Below, piece by piece: positions 8,174 to 17,250 of a stretch of DNA of 64,000 nucleotides. The stretch is taken from assembly GCF_004343305.1 (NCBI RefSeq), contig NZ_SMAF01000001.1:248001-312000 (forward strand). Direction: 5' to 3'. Origin of the DNA: Pseudofulvimonas gallinarii. GTDB lineage: Bacteria > Pseudomonadota > Gammaproteobacteria > Xanthomonadales > UBA2363. Each line of letters opens with the position of its first letter. Position 1 is the first letter of the stretch. The notes below the pieces were generated by a model. It was not told the DNA's origin and did no database searches. It was given only the letters and a program-made list of their open reading frames with translations. Both the position numbers and the translations under genes were made by a program.

Positions 8174-9837
8174 TGGGCACGGCAGCAGCCCGTCGCCAGG
8201 TGCTCGAAGGCCAGCCCTGCGCACGCGGCATGGCGTTCGGGCGCGCGCGCGTGCTGCGCCCGCTGCACTTCGAAATCAGCGAGAAAACCATCGGCCAGCG
8301 GCGCATTCCAGCGGAAGTGAAGCGCTTCGAACGCGCGCTTGCCGATGCGCAGGCGGAAATGGAGCGCGTGCGCGCGACCCTGAGCGGCAGCCTGGCGGCG
8401 GAACTGGGCGAAATCCTCGACGCCCACGCCATGCTGCTCGACGACCCCACCTTCATCGATGCGGTGCGCCAGCGCATCCGCGATGAACGGGTCGCGGCAC
8501 ACACGGCGCTGAAGCGCGAGCGCGACCGCCTGATGGGGGAATTCGCCGCCATCGACGATCCTTACCTGCGCAGCCGCAGCGAGGATTTCGACCAGGTCAT
8601 CGGCCGCGTCGTCAACGCGCTTTACAGCGACCTGCGTGAACCGATCGATCCGGCCTCGCTCGCCGGCGAGATCATCGTCGCCGACCAGGTCGCACCGGCC
8701 GACCTGGCGCACTGGTACGAACACGGCGTGCTGGGCATCGTCACCGCCGGCGGCAGCCCGCTGTCGCACGTGGCGATCCTGACCCGCAGCATGCAGCTGC
8801 CGATGCTCTGCGGTGTCGCCGATGCGCAGTCGCGCGTCCGCGACGGTGACGTGCTGATGCTGGATGCCGAAGGCGGCCGGCTGGTGGTGCATCCCGATGC
8901 CGACGACCAGGCCGACTTCGAGCAATGGCGCAAGGACCACGCGCGCGACCAGCAGCGGCTGAACCGCCTGCGCAAGGCGCCCACGCGGACACGGGACGGC
9001 AGTGAAATCGCGCTGTGGGTGAACGCGGAACGTCCCGAGGATGTTTCCCTCGCCCACGCGGCCGGTGCGGTGGGGGTCGGCCTGTACCGCACCGAGTTCC
9101 TGTTCCTGCAGGGCAACACGCTGCCCGACGAGGACGAGCAGTACGAAGCCTATGCCGCCATCGTCCGCGCCATGCAGGGCCGCCCCGTCACCATACGCAC
9201 CCTCGACGTCGGCGCGGACAAGGCCGACCGCACGGGACTGGCGCTGGCCAACGAAGCCAATCCCGCCCTGGGCCTGCGCGGCGTGCGCCTGTCGTTGACG
9301 CGCCCGGACGTCTTCACCACCCAGATCCGCGCCATCCTTCGCGCCGCCGCGCACGGGCCGGTACGCGTACTGGTCCCGATGGTCACCAACGCCGCCGAGA
9401 TCAAAGCGGTCCGGAAGCTGTTCAAGCCGGCGCGCAAGGCGCTGGAGAATGCCGGCGTGGAGATCGGCGAGCGCGTCGAGCTGGGCGCGATGATCGAGGT
9501 GCCCGCCGCCGCCATCACCATTGATTCGATCCTGGCCGAGGCGGAATTCGTTTCGATCGGCACCAACGACCTTGCGCAGTACCTGCTCGCCACCGACCGC
9601 AACAACGACAGCGTCTCGCAGCTGTACGATCCAGCGCATCCGGCGCTCGCCTTCCTGATCGAACGCGTGGTGACCGCGGCCGGTGCCGCCAGCCGCCGCG
9701 TCGCCGTCTGTGGCGAAATGGCCGGCGATCCGCTGCATATCGAGCGCTTGCTGCACCTGGGTGTCCGCGAGCTGTCGATGCATCCCGGCGCCCTGCTCCA
9801 GGCGCGTCGTCGTATCGGCGAAATCACCCTGGCCTGA
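8173..9837 (+). CDS. ptsI: PTS enzyme I (phosphoenolpyruvate-protein phosphotransferase)
   Basis: A 554-residue EI, slightly short for the family (about 575). There is no N-terminal GAF domain, so it is the canonical form rather than EI-Ntr. The phosphohistidine is His-199 in GGSPLSHVAILTR. The PEP-binding TIM barrel shows TIRTLDVGADK, FVSIGTNDLAQYLLATDR and the catalytic Cys-513 in VCGEMAGD. It passes phosphate from PEP to HPr. The gene is the last of the hprK-rapZ-EIIA-HPr-EI operon. Confidence 0.92.
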   Translation: MGTAAARRQVLEGQPCARGMAFGRARVLRPLHFEISEKTIGQRRIPAEVKRFERALADAQAEMERVRATLSGSLAAELGEILDAHAMLLDDPTFIDAVRQRIRDERVAAHTALKRERDRLMGEFAAIDDPYLRSRSEDFDQVIGRVVNALYSDLREPIDPASLAGEIIVADQVAPADLAHWYEHGVLGIVTAGGSPLSHVAILTRSMQLPMLCGVADAQSRVRDGDVLMLDAEGGRLVVHPDADDQADFEQWRKDHARDQQRLNRLRKAPTRTRDGSEIALWVNAERPEDVSLAHAAGAVGVGLYRTEFLFLQGNTLPDEDEQYEAYAAIVRAMQGRPVTIRTLDVGADKADRTGLALANEANPALGLRGVRLSLTRPDVFTTQIRAILRAAAHGPVRVLVPMVTNAAEIKAVRKLFKPARKALENAGVEIGERVELGAMIEVPAAAITIDSILAEAEFVSIGTNDLAQYLLATDRNNDSVSQLYDPAHPALAFLIERVVTAAGAASRRVAVCGEMAGDPLHIERLLHLGVRELSMHPGALLQARRRIGEITLA

Positions 9838-10094
9838 GGCGTCTGGCGGACGCCGGCGGGCAGGTCGCCTGGCCGCGCTGCTATAGTGATCCATACGTGT
9901 ACGGATCGTTGCTGGAACCGCCAGCGCGGTGCCGCCGCATCGCCACACGTGTTCCCTGTGGATGTACGGTTGCGGGTACCCGCGTGTCCTCGTTGTGCGT
10001 ACGTGCCTTGCGCACGGCAGCGGACACGCCATGGACGGTGGCCAGCCGGAATGCAGGGAACGGTCCGCATCGTACCCTTCCCGTTGCCAAGCCC

Positions 10095-11390
10095 ATGCGC
10101 CGTTTGATCCGCTATACCGTCGTTTCCCTCTTCGCCTGCCTGCTGATGGCCTGTGGCGTGCAGCCCACCGCCAGCGATGACGCCGGTGGCTCGCGGCAAC
10201 CCATCGTGTTGCTGGTATCGATCGATGGCTTCCATCCCGACTATCTGGATCGCGGACTGACGCCGACACTGCAGGCGCTCGCCGACGGCGGCGTCCGGGC
10301 GCGCTGGATGACGCCATCGTTTCCCAGCAAGACATTCCCCAACCATTACACGCTGGTCACAGGCCTGGTGCCGGACCGCCACGGCATCCTCGACAACGCC
10401 ATGGTTGATGACGGCATCGGCCGTTTCTCGATCCGCGATCCGTCCGCCGTCGGCGACAGCCGCTGGTGGCAGGGTGAGCCGGTCTGGGTGACAGCCAAGC
10501 GGGCCGGCCTGCGCACCTCGGTAATGTTCTGGCCGGGCTCGGAAGCGGAGATCAGTGGTGTCCGGCCGGACGACTGGGCGGCCTATGACCTCACGTTCAG
10601 CGCCGGCGACCGCGTCGACCGCGTGCTCGCCTGGCTCGACCGGCCGCTGCGCCGCCGCCCGCACCTCATCCTGACCTATTTTGAAGAAGTGGACATCACC
10701 GGGCACCGATACGGCCCGGATTCGACGCAGGTCAACGAGGCGCTGGTGCATACCGACGCCGCCCTCGCCCGCCTGGTCGAAGGCCTGCGTCGTCGGGGCC
10801 TGGAAGACGCGGTGGACATCGTCATCGTCTCCGACCACGGCATGGCCGCCCTGCTACCCGACCGCGAACTGTTCCTCGAAGACCTCGTGGATCCGGCGAA
10901 AATCAGCATCGTCGCGCTGGGCGAAATCACCTCGCTGCGCTCACGACCGGGCCACGAGCAGGAAGTCGCCGCAGCCCTGCTGCGGCGCCGGTCCGGCATC
11001 AACTGCCACGCCCGTGGACAGATGCCGGCGGAATGGCGGTTCGGCAGGCATCCCCGTGTACCGGAGTTCGTCTGCGTGCTCGATGAAGGCTGGCGCATCC
11101 GGCGCCGCGGCTCCTTCAGCCCCTGGGAAAAAGCCGCCGGCGAAAACCGGGGCGGTCACGGTTACGAACCGTCTCTGCCTTCGATGCGTGCGCTGTTCAT
11201 CGCGCATGGGCCCTCTTTCGGGCAGGGCCTGCTGGTCGAGCCCTTCCAGAACATCCATGTACAGCCGCTGCTGCTGCGACTGCTGGGGATCGAGGGTCCG
11301 GAAACGGACGGCGATCCCGCCGTGACGGCACCGCTGCTGCGAGCGGTGCCGCCCGGCAACGCGATCGATCAGAAGTCGGTGCAGCCGTAA
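10095..11390 (+). CDS. Nucleotide pyrophosphatase/phosphodiesterase (NPP) lipoprotein
   Basis: A 431-residue protein of the alkaline-phosphatase superfamily. The start at 10095 places a lipoprotein signal with lipobox LLMAC (Cys-20). Metal ligand Asp-44 lies in VSIDGFHPDYL, the nucleophile Thr-80 in SFPSKTFPNHYTLVTG, and further ligands in VDITGHRYGP and VSDHGMA. Xanthomonas NPP of this type hydrolyses nucleotide diesters and pyrophosphates. It is probably anchored in the envelope facing the periplasm. Its 3' end overlaps the convergent small lipoprotein gene by 22 nt. Confidence 0.87.
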   Translation: MRRLIRYTVVSLFACLLMACGVQPTASDDAGGSRQPIVLLVSIDGFHPDYLDRGLTPTLQALADGGVRARWMTPSFPSKTFPNHYTLVTGLVPDRHGILDNAMVDDGIGRFSIRDPSAVGDSRWWQGEPVWVTAKRAGLRTSVMFWPGSEAEISGVRPDDWAAYDLTFSAGDRVDRVLAWLDRPLRRRPHLILTYFEEVDITGHRYGPDSTQVNEALVHTDAALARLVEGLRRRGLEDAVDIVIVSDHGMAALLPDRELFLEDLVDPAKISIVALGEITSLRSRPGHEQEVAAALLRRRSGINCHARGQMPAEWRFGRHPRVPEFVCVLDEGWRIRRRGSFSPWEKAAGENRGGHGYEPSLPSMRALFIAHGPSFGQGLLVEPFQNIHVQPLLLRLLGIEGPETDGDPAVTAPLLRAVPPGNAIDQKSVQP

Positions 11391-11788
11391 GCCTGCAGGC
11401 TGGCGCGGGTCGTGTCACGCGCCTGCACGCAGGCATTGCGCAGCGCTTCGGCACTCTGCGCATTCGCGGAGGCCTGGCGCCAGGCGTTTCGGGTGGCATC
11501 CAGCGACTGCTGCAGCATGTCGCGTGCTTCGGCCGGGACGTGGCCGGTCAGGCAGGCCTCGTACTTGCGCAGGTAGTCGTCGCATTCGGCAATGCCGACA
11601 TCGCCCGCGGCGGCAACCGGCTCCGGAGCGGGTGCGGGCGCGGTGGCCGGCGGCGCCGCCGCTGCCGGGGCGGTCGCCGGTGCGGGCTGGGCAGCGGGCG
11701 ACGGCGCGGCAGGTTCGTCCCTGCTGCAGGCGGCCAGGCCCAGGCCGACGACACCGGCCATGCCGATCAAGGCGATACGCATATTCAT
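11369..11788 (-). CDS. Small Ala/Pro-rich lipoprotein with paired cysteines
   Basis: A 139-residue lipoprotein of unknown function. The start at 11788 follows GAGGAG. The signal ends in LGLAACSRD, and residues about 22-60 are an Ala/Pro-rich linker. The C-terminal domain is helical with four cysteines: a CX9C pair (CDDYLRKYEAC) and a second pair 15 residues apart near the end, suggesting a disulfide-locked helical hairpin. It converges on the NPP gene with a 22-nt overlap. Related small lipoproteins with this C-terminal pattern occur in Lysobacterales, to my knowledge without assigned function. Confidence 0.75.
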   Translation of the reverse strand: MNMRIALIGMAGVVGLGLAACSRDEPAAPSPAAQPAPATAPAAAAPPATAPAPAPEPVAAAGDVGIAECDDYLRKYEACLTGHVPAEARDMLQQSLDATRNAWRQASANAQSAEALRNACVQARDTTRASLQAYGCTDF

Positions 11789-12075
11789 CTGACGCTCCTC
11801 TGAGAATGGTTGAAGTGCGGGCGCACACCCGCCGGGCTCTGGCGATGGCGCCCTAGCCATGCCCTGAAAACGCTGGAAATGTACGGACAGGGCCAGGCCG
11901 GACGGACCCGGCCCCGAAGAATAGCGCCACAAGACGGCCCGCGGGCGATCCGTCCAGATAAAAAGCGACGCCGCCCGCGTTGATACCCGCCTCTGCCGCC
12001 GTTCCCGCACAAGGCTGCGACGCGACCGGCATGCGTATGCGGACGCCGCAGCCGCCAAGCGCGAAACCGCCCCAA

Positions 12076-13446
12076 TCAGCCCGACAGCCCCGCAAGGCAG
12101 CGGCGATAGCGTTCGGCGACAGCCTCGGCGTCGCGGTGCCGGCCCCGGCTGACGACCCGTTCGCCACCCACCCAGACCGCGTCCACGAGATTGCGGTTTC
12201 CGGCGAACAGCCAGGCGTCGATCAGGCTGTCACGGCCATGCCCGGCCAGCAGCGGCGCGTTGCCGTCCAGCGACACCAGGTCCGCCATGGCCCCGGCGAA
12301 CGTCCCTTCCGCGCCATCGATCACCCCGACCGGCGCGCCGCATGCGCGGCCGCCGTGCAGCGCCCCGGCCAGAAGGGTCTCGCCGACGCTCGGCTGTCCG
12401 TCGTCGGCTGCGATGTTGCGATGATGCGTCGCCAGGCGCTGCCCGTACTCCAGCCAGCGCAGTTCCTCCACCGGCGACACCGAGATGTGGCTGTCCGAAC
12501 CGATGCCCCAGGCACCATCGTGGTCGAGATACGCCCGCAGCGGGAACAGGCCGTCGCCGAGATTGGCTTCCGTGGTCGGGCAGAGCGCGACGGTGGCGCC
12601 ACTGTCGGCGATGGCTCGCGTTTCCGCTGGCGTGAGATGCGTCGCATGTACCAGGCACCAGTTCGCATCGACCGGTGCGTTGTCCAGCAGCCACTCGACC
12701 GGTCGCGCGCCGCGGACGGCCAGGCAGTCCTGCACCTCGCCGATCTGCTCGGCGATATGGATGTGCACCGGGCGACCGGTGGCCAGCCTGGATTCGAGCA
12801 CCGCGGCCATGGCATCCGGGGGCACCGCACGCAGGCTGTGCAGCGCCAGGCCGATGCGCAGGCGGTCGTGCTCGCGCGCCTGCAATGCCGCCAGCAGCGC
12901 CAGGTAGGCGTCCACTTCGTGTCCGAAGCGGCGTTGCCGTGGCGCCAGCGGGCGACCGTCAAACCCACCGCGCATATACAGCACCGGCAACAGCGTCAGG
13001 CCGATGCCGGTCGATCGCGCCGCCTCGATCAGCGCATCGCACATCGCCGTCGCCGGCGCATAGGGCGTGCCGTCGGATTGGTGGTGGACATAATGGAACT
13101 CGCAGACCCAGGTGTAGCCGGCTTCCAGCATTTCGACGTAGAGCTGGCTGGCGATGGCGAACAGTGCCTCGGGCGACATCCGGCCGGCGAAGCCGTACAT
13201 GGTTTCCCGCCAGGTCCAGAAGCTGTCGGCAGGATCACCGCGGCGCTCCGCATGTCCGGCCATGGCGCGCTGGAATGCGTGCGAATGCAGGTTGGGAACA
13301 CCCGGCAGCAGCCATTCCACGGCCGCTGGAACCGCCGCATCCAGGTCGCCCAGTGCCCGGGTGCGCCCATCGAGGAGGTTGATGGCCAGGCGATTCCGCC
13401 AGCCTTCCGGCAGCCAGACATGGGTTGCGGTGATGCGGTTGGTCAT
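12076..13446 (-). CDS. hutF: Formimidoylglutamate deiminase
   Basis: A 456-residue amidohydrolase. The ATG at 13446 follows AGGAGG. PGVPNLHSHAFQRAMAGH is a distinctive HutF motif holding the first zinc ligands; later ligands lie in HIAEQ and the Asp in GIGSDSHISV. HutF converts N-formimidoyl-L-glutamate to N-formyl-L-glutamate in the five-step histidine degradation route. No other hut gene (hutH, hutU, hutI, hutG) is visible, so the pathway must be completed elsewhere. Confidence 0.88.
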   Translation of the reverse strand: MTNRITATHVWLPEGWRNRLAINLLDGRTRALGDLDAAVPAAVEWLLPGVPNLHSHAFQRAMAGHAERRGDPADSFWTWRETMYGFAGRMSPEALFAIASQLYVEMLEAGYTWVCEFHYVHHQSDGTPYAPATAMCDALIEAARSTGIGLTLLPVLYMRGGFDGRPLAPRQRRFGHEVDAYLALLAALQAREHDRLRIGLALHSLRAVPPDAMAAVLESRLATGRPVHIHIAEQIGEVQDCLAVRGARPVEWLLDNAPVDANWCLVHATHLTPAETRAIADSGATVALCPTTEANLGDGLFPLRAYLDHDGAWGIGSDSHISVSPVEELRWLEYGQRLATHHRNIAADDGQPSVGETLLAGALHGGRACGAPVGVIDGAEGTFAGAMADLVSLDGNAPLLAGHGRDSLIDAWLFAGNRNLVDAVWVGGERVVSRGRHRDAEAVAERYRRCLAGLSG

Positions 13447-13565
13447 ACGTCCTCCTGGGCAGCGCGAAGGATAGCGCGTGCCAGCCTGCATTCCCCCGGG
13501 CAGCGCCCGGCTTGGCCTGCCGCGAGAAAAGCCACAGACTGCCCCTGTCGTCCCGGAAACCGCCG

Positions 13566-15401
13566 ATGTCCGCCGAGTCACACGCCTTCGACCTGCTGCC
13601 TGTCGTTTCCCTGCTCGGTGCCGGTGTGATCGCTGTTGCCGTGTTCCGCCGACTTGGACTGGGCTCGGTGCTGGGCTATTTCGCCGCCGGGCTGCTGATC
13701 GGTCCTTACGGATTCGGGCTGTTCACCGATCCGCAGTCGATCCTGCACGTCGCCGAGCTCGGCGTGGTGATGTTCCTGTTCGTCATCGGCCTGGAAATGC
13801 AGCCTTCCAGGCTGTGGAACCTGCGCACGCAGATCTTTGGGCTGGGGCTGGCCCAGGTCGGCAGTTGTGGGGCGATCCTGACCGCAGCCGGCGTGCTTGC
13901 GGGCCTGCCGTGGATGGTCGCCTTCATCGCGGCGATGGGTTTCGTGCTGTCCTCGACCGCCAGCGTCATGCAGCTGCTGGATGAACGCGGGGAGACGGCC
14001 AGTACGCGAGGACAGAAGGCGGTATCGATCCTGCTCCTGGAAGACCTCGCGATCGTGCCGCTGCTGGCACTGGTTGCGATCCTCGCACCTGCGACCGGCG
14101 AAGCGCACGGATCCAGCCTGCTAGCCATAGCCATCGGCCTGGGCGCCATCGCCGTGGTGCTGGTAACCGGGCGCTACCTGCTCAATCCACTGTTCCGCAT
14201 CCTTGCCGCATCGGGCGCGCGCGAAGTAATGACCGCCGCCGCGCTGCTGGTGGTCCTGGGCACGGCCCTGCTGATGCAGATGAGCGGGCTGTCGATGGCG
14301 ATGGGTGCGTTCCTCGCCGGCGTGCTGCTGTCGGAGTCGAGTTTCCGCCACCAGCTCGAAGCCGACATCGAGCCGTTCCGGGGCCTGCTGCTCGGCCTGT
14401 TCTTCCTGAGCGTCGGCATGGCACTCGACCTGTCGGTGGTCGCCAGCGACTGGCGGGCGATCGCCATCGCCGTCGCCGGCTACATGGCGCTCAAGGCGGC
14501 AGGGATCTATGTTGTCGCCCGCCTGTTCCGCGACAGCCATGGCACCGGACTGCATCGTGCCACCCTGATGGCCCAGGGCGGCGAATTCGCCTTCGTGCTG
14601 TATTCGGCCGCGGCGGCAGTCGGCCTGATCGACGGCAAGGACAATGCCTTCTTCAGCGCCGTCGTCATCCTGTCGATGAGCCTGACGCCGCTGGCACTGA
14701 TCGCACTGCGCTACATCCTGCCGAGCAGCACGCCCTCGCTCGACGGCGTCGACGTGGCCGACGACCTGCACGGCACCGTGCTGATCATCGGCTTCGGCCG
14801 ATTCGGCCAGGTCGCAAGCCAGTCACTGCTTGCTCGGGGCATCGACATCACCATCATCGACAGCGATGTCGAGATGATCCGAAGCGCCGCCGAATTCGGA
14901 TTCAAGGTGTACTACGGCGATGGCACGCGGCTGGACGTCCTCCATGCCAGCGGCGCGCCGCACGCGCGCGCGATCCTGGTCTGCGTCGACGATCCGAAGA
15001 CAGCGGATCGCATCGTTGAACTGGTCCGCGGCGAATGCCCGCTGACCCGTTTGCTGGTCAGAGCCTATGACCGCGAACACGCCTTGCGCCTGGCGGCCGC
15101 GGGTGTAAACCACTTCATCCGGGAAACCTTCGAGTCGGCGTTGCGCTTCGGCGAAATGGCCCTGCGCGTACTCGACGTGCCCGAGGACGAGGCCGCCGCC
15201 GTGGCCGCCGACATCCGGCGTCGCGACAGCGAACGCTTCGAACTGGAAAGTACCGGCGGCTTCGGTGCCGGCCGCGACCTGCTGCTGGGCAATGCGCCCC
15301 GACCCACGCCATTGACGACGCCGACGCGGACCGCGAAACCGCTGAGTCCGGAAACCGCCGCGGTCACCGCCGGCGATGGTGCCGGGGAACGCAGTCACTG
15401 A
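13566..15401 (+). CDS. KefB-type monovalent cation:proton antiporter (CPA2) with RCK domain
   Basis: A 611-residue inner-membrane protein. The first about 390 residues form a CPA2 antiporter with 12-13 hydrophobic helices, including LGYFAAGLLIGPYGFGLF. A TrkA-N/RCK nucleotide-binding domain begins at about residue 400 (VLIIGFGRFGQVA), followed by a helical region. Kef systems extrude K+ against protons and are gated by glutathione adducts through the RCK domain. The Ser/Thr/Pro-rich tail looks disordered. No kefF/kefG partner is adjacent. Confidence 0.87.
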   Translation: MSAESHAFDLLPVVSLLGAGVIAVAVFRRLGLGSVLGYFAAGLLIGPYGFGLFTDPQSILHVAELGVVMFLFVIGLEMQPSRLWNLRTQIFGLGLAQVGSCGAILTAAGVLAGLPWMVAFIAAMGFVLSSTASVMQLLDERGETASTRGQKAVSILLLEDLAIVPLLALVAILAPATGEAHGSSLLAIAIGLGAIAVVLVTGRYLLNPLFRILAASGAREVMTAAALLVVLGTALLMQMSGLSMAMGAFLAGVLLSESSFRHQLEADIEPFRGLLLGLFFLSVGMALDLSVVASDWRAIAIAVAGYMALKAAGIYVVARLFRDSHGTGLHRATLMAQGGEFAFVLYSAAAAVGLIDGKDNAFFSAVVILSMSLTPLALIALRYILPSSTPSLDGVDVADDLHGTVLIIGFGRFGQVASQSLLARGIDITIIDSDVEMIRSAAEFGFKVYYGDGTRLDVLHASGAPHARAILVCVDDPKTADRIVELVRGECPLTRLLVRAYDREHALRLAAAGVNHFIRETFESALRFGEMALRVLDVPEDEAAAVAADIRRRDSERFELESTGGFGAGRDLLLGNAPRPTPLTTPTRTAKPLSPETAAVTAGDGAGERSH

Positions 15402-15508
15402 TCGGCGCGGCCGCATCAACGACCTGCAGCGGTGCTCCTGCGCCAGGAGCGACGCCATCCTGAAGCGCCCGTCAGGACATCGCAGGATCGACTTCGGCCG
15501 CCAAGCGG

Positions 15509-15991
15509 TCAGTCGCGGAAATTCTCGTACTGCAGCGGCAACTCGAAGTCGCTGCCACGCAACAGCGCGATCGCCGCCTGCAGGTCGTCACGCTTCTTGC
15601 CGGTGACACGCAGCTTGTCGCCCTGTATCTGCGCTTCAACCTTGAGCTTGGCGCCCTTGATGAGCTGCACGAGCGTCTTGGCCTGGGCCGACTCGATGCC
15701 CTGCTTCACCGTCACCTTCTGGCGGGCACCACCGAGGTTGACGTCCGGGTCAGCCACCTCCAGGCAACGGATGTCGATCTTCCGCGCCACCATGCGTGCC
15801 CGCAGGATGTCCAGCATCTGCTGCAGCTGGAACTCGCTGGGCGCATGCAGCGTGATCACCGACTCGACCAGCTCGAAGCGGGCATCGGTATTGCGGAAAT
15901 CGAAACGCGTGGTGAGTTCGCGGTTCGCCTGGTCAACGGCATTCGTCAACTCGTGCTTGTCGACTTCCGAAACGACATCGAAGGAAGGCAT
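15509..15991 (-). CDS. yajQ: YajQ-family cyclic di-GMP-binding protein
   Basis: A 160-residue cytosolic protein starting MPSFDVVSEVDKHEL and ending ELPLQYENFRD, both nearly invariant family ends. YajQ has two ferredoxin-like folds. In Xanthomonas its orthologue binds cyclic di-GMP and works with a LysR regulator to control virulence genes; that role is family knowledge, not shown here. The gene is flanked by a KefB antiporter (convergent) and secreted-protein genes on the same strand. A GGDEF enzyme is encoded elsewhere in the window. Confidence 0.92.
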   Translation of the reverse strand: MPSFDVVSEVDKHELTNAVDQANRELTTRFDFRNTDARFELVESVITLHAPSEFQLQQMLDILRARMVARKIDIRCLEVADPDVNLGGARQKVTVKQGIESAQAKTLVQLIKGAKLKVEAQIQGDKLRVTGKKRDDLQAAIALLRGSDFELPLQYENFRD

Positions 15992-16107
15992 GGCAACTCC
16001 CGGAGGATCGTGTAAAAAGCCGATTCTATCCCGGCACGCCATCGCGCCGTTCGCGGGCGCGATCCAGGCATCCGGAAAACAGTCCGGCGCCGCCCGTCAC
16101 GCGCGGT

Positions 16108-16920
16108 TCAATGCTTGATCACCAGCACTGTCAGCTGCCCGCGCACCAGCGGATCGTTGCCACTCACGTTGACCGCGAAACCGGACGGGTTGGCGGCACG
16201 CACCTGGATGGTGTGGTTGCCGGGCGCAAGCTGGCGCGCGAAACCCATGCTCCAGTTGCCCACGACCTGAGCCACCGCCGGCGTGTTCGACAGGATCAGC
16301 CGACGGTTGCCGCCGGCGGTGCTCTGCACGCCGTCGACGAAGACGGCGATATCGACCGCCGAGTAGGTCGTGCCTGTCGCCGTGTGCTGGGCACCACCAT
16401 CGGTGCTGATGTACACCGAGGCATTGGCCGGCACGTTGATGGTCTGTGTCAGGCCCGGGACCAGCGTATAGCCGGTGCCGGGCGGCAGGGACAGCTGCCC
16501 CGTTCCCGTCACCGTCACCGCCTGCTGCCCCAGCGCGGCCGGCGGCGCGGCGGGCGTGCTCATGGCGTACTGGGCAACCGGTGCGGTGGCGATGGCCTGG
16601 CGCGGCATGACCGTGCCGTCGATGGACACCTGCAGCCAGCGCTGATCGCCGGCGAACGCGCCCGGAAAGGCGAGCTGCACCGTGAAAAGCCCGTCGACCA
16701 CCGGATAGTCGTTCTCGACAATGGCACTGCCGATCTGGTTGCCGCCCGTCGCGGCATCCCACAGCGTGAAGGCCAGGTCGGCGGTGCCATCGAAGCGCTG
16801 GCCATCGCGTTCGATGCGTCCCTGGTAGCTGAAGTCCGGCAATTGCACGGCTTCGGGCGACTGCGCGGCGAGCGGCAACGCAAGCGAGGCGATGACCAGG
16901 GCGAAAAAGATACGGATCAT
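16108..16920 (-). CDS. Exported protein with FSYQGRI-type N-terminal domain
   Basis: A 270-residue protein. An ATG at 16920 is preferred; a GTG 12 nt upstream is the alternative. A signal peptide (ALVIASLALPLAAQ) is followed by a domain of the pattern FSYQGRIERDGQRFDGTADL with LWDAATGGNQIG, often seen in exported or fibre-like proteins of Lysobacterales. The C-terminal half is rich in Thr/Val and looks like a beta-sandwich. Function is unknown. It lies 22 nt downstream of a second small exported protein on the same strand, probably in one operon. Confidence 0.7.
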   Translation of the reverse strand: MIRIFFALVIASLALPLAAQSPEAVQLPDFSYQGRIERDGQRFDGTADLAFTLWDAATGGNQIGSAIVENDYPVVDGLFTVQLAFPGAFAGDQRWLQVSIDGTVMPRQAIATAPVAQYAMSTPAAPPAALGQQAVTVTGTGQLSLPPGTGYTLVPGLTQTINVPANASVYISTDGGAQHTATGTTYSAVDIAVFVDGVQSTAGGNRRLILSNTPAVAQVVGNWSMGFARQLAPGNHTIQVRAANPSGFAVNVSGNDPLVRGQLTVLVIKH

Positions 16921-16941
16921 GGTCGACAACACTCCAGCGGA

Positions 16942-17250
16942 TTACGGGCCGGCGGCATCGAAACCGTCGGTGAAAATGACGTCGCTGTCGCCGACAACGG
17001 CGGGAAACAGCGCCTGGAAACCAGCGATGAGGCGCCACCGGCCGGTTTCGACGACGCCGGAAACCGGCTCGCCGATCGTGTAATGCAGCCGCGTATCACC
17101 CTGAGTCACCGTGCCCCCGCCCGGGACGATCGCCGAGTGGTGAAGTCCGTCGGCGGTCTGCGCGGATGCCGCCCATCCGCCCATCGCGGCAAGCAGCACC
17201 AATCCACGGACGCCGGCGCCGGCGCGAGGTCCCACCTTCGATTCACGCAT
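16942..17250 (-). CDS. Small exported protein ending in an IFTDGFD motif
   Basis: A 102-residue protein with a signal peptide (VLLAAMGGWAASAQ) after a basic N-terminus. The mature part has the pattern YTIGEPVSG followed by IAGFQALFP, reminiscent of the TIGEPV...GF element found near the end of secreted proteins in other phyla, then closes with IFTDGFDAAGP. Two other exported proteins in this window carry related motifs. The start overlaps the DUF1801 stop by 8 nt. Function is unknown. Confidence 0.7.
   Translation of the reverse strand: MRESKVGPRAGAGVRGLVLLAAMGGWAASAQTADGLHHSAIVPGGGTVTQGDTRLHYTIGEPVSGVVETGRWRLIAGFQALFPAVVGDSDVIFTDGFDAAGP

Noticed and set aside
7987-10335. 782-codon minus-strand frame opposite EI and the NPP start
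   Set aside because: Antisense to the PTS EI gene whose catalytic motifs are intact; no family signature in the frame.
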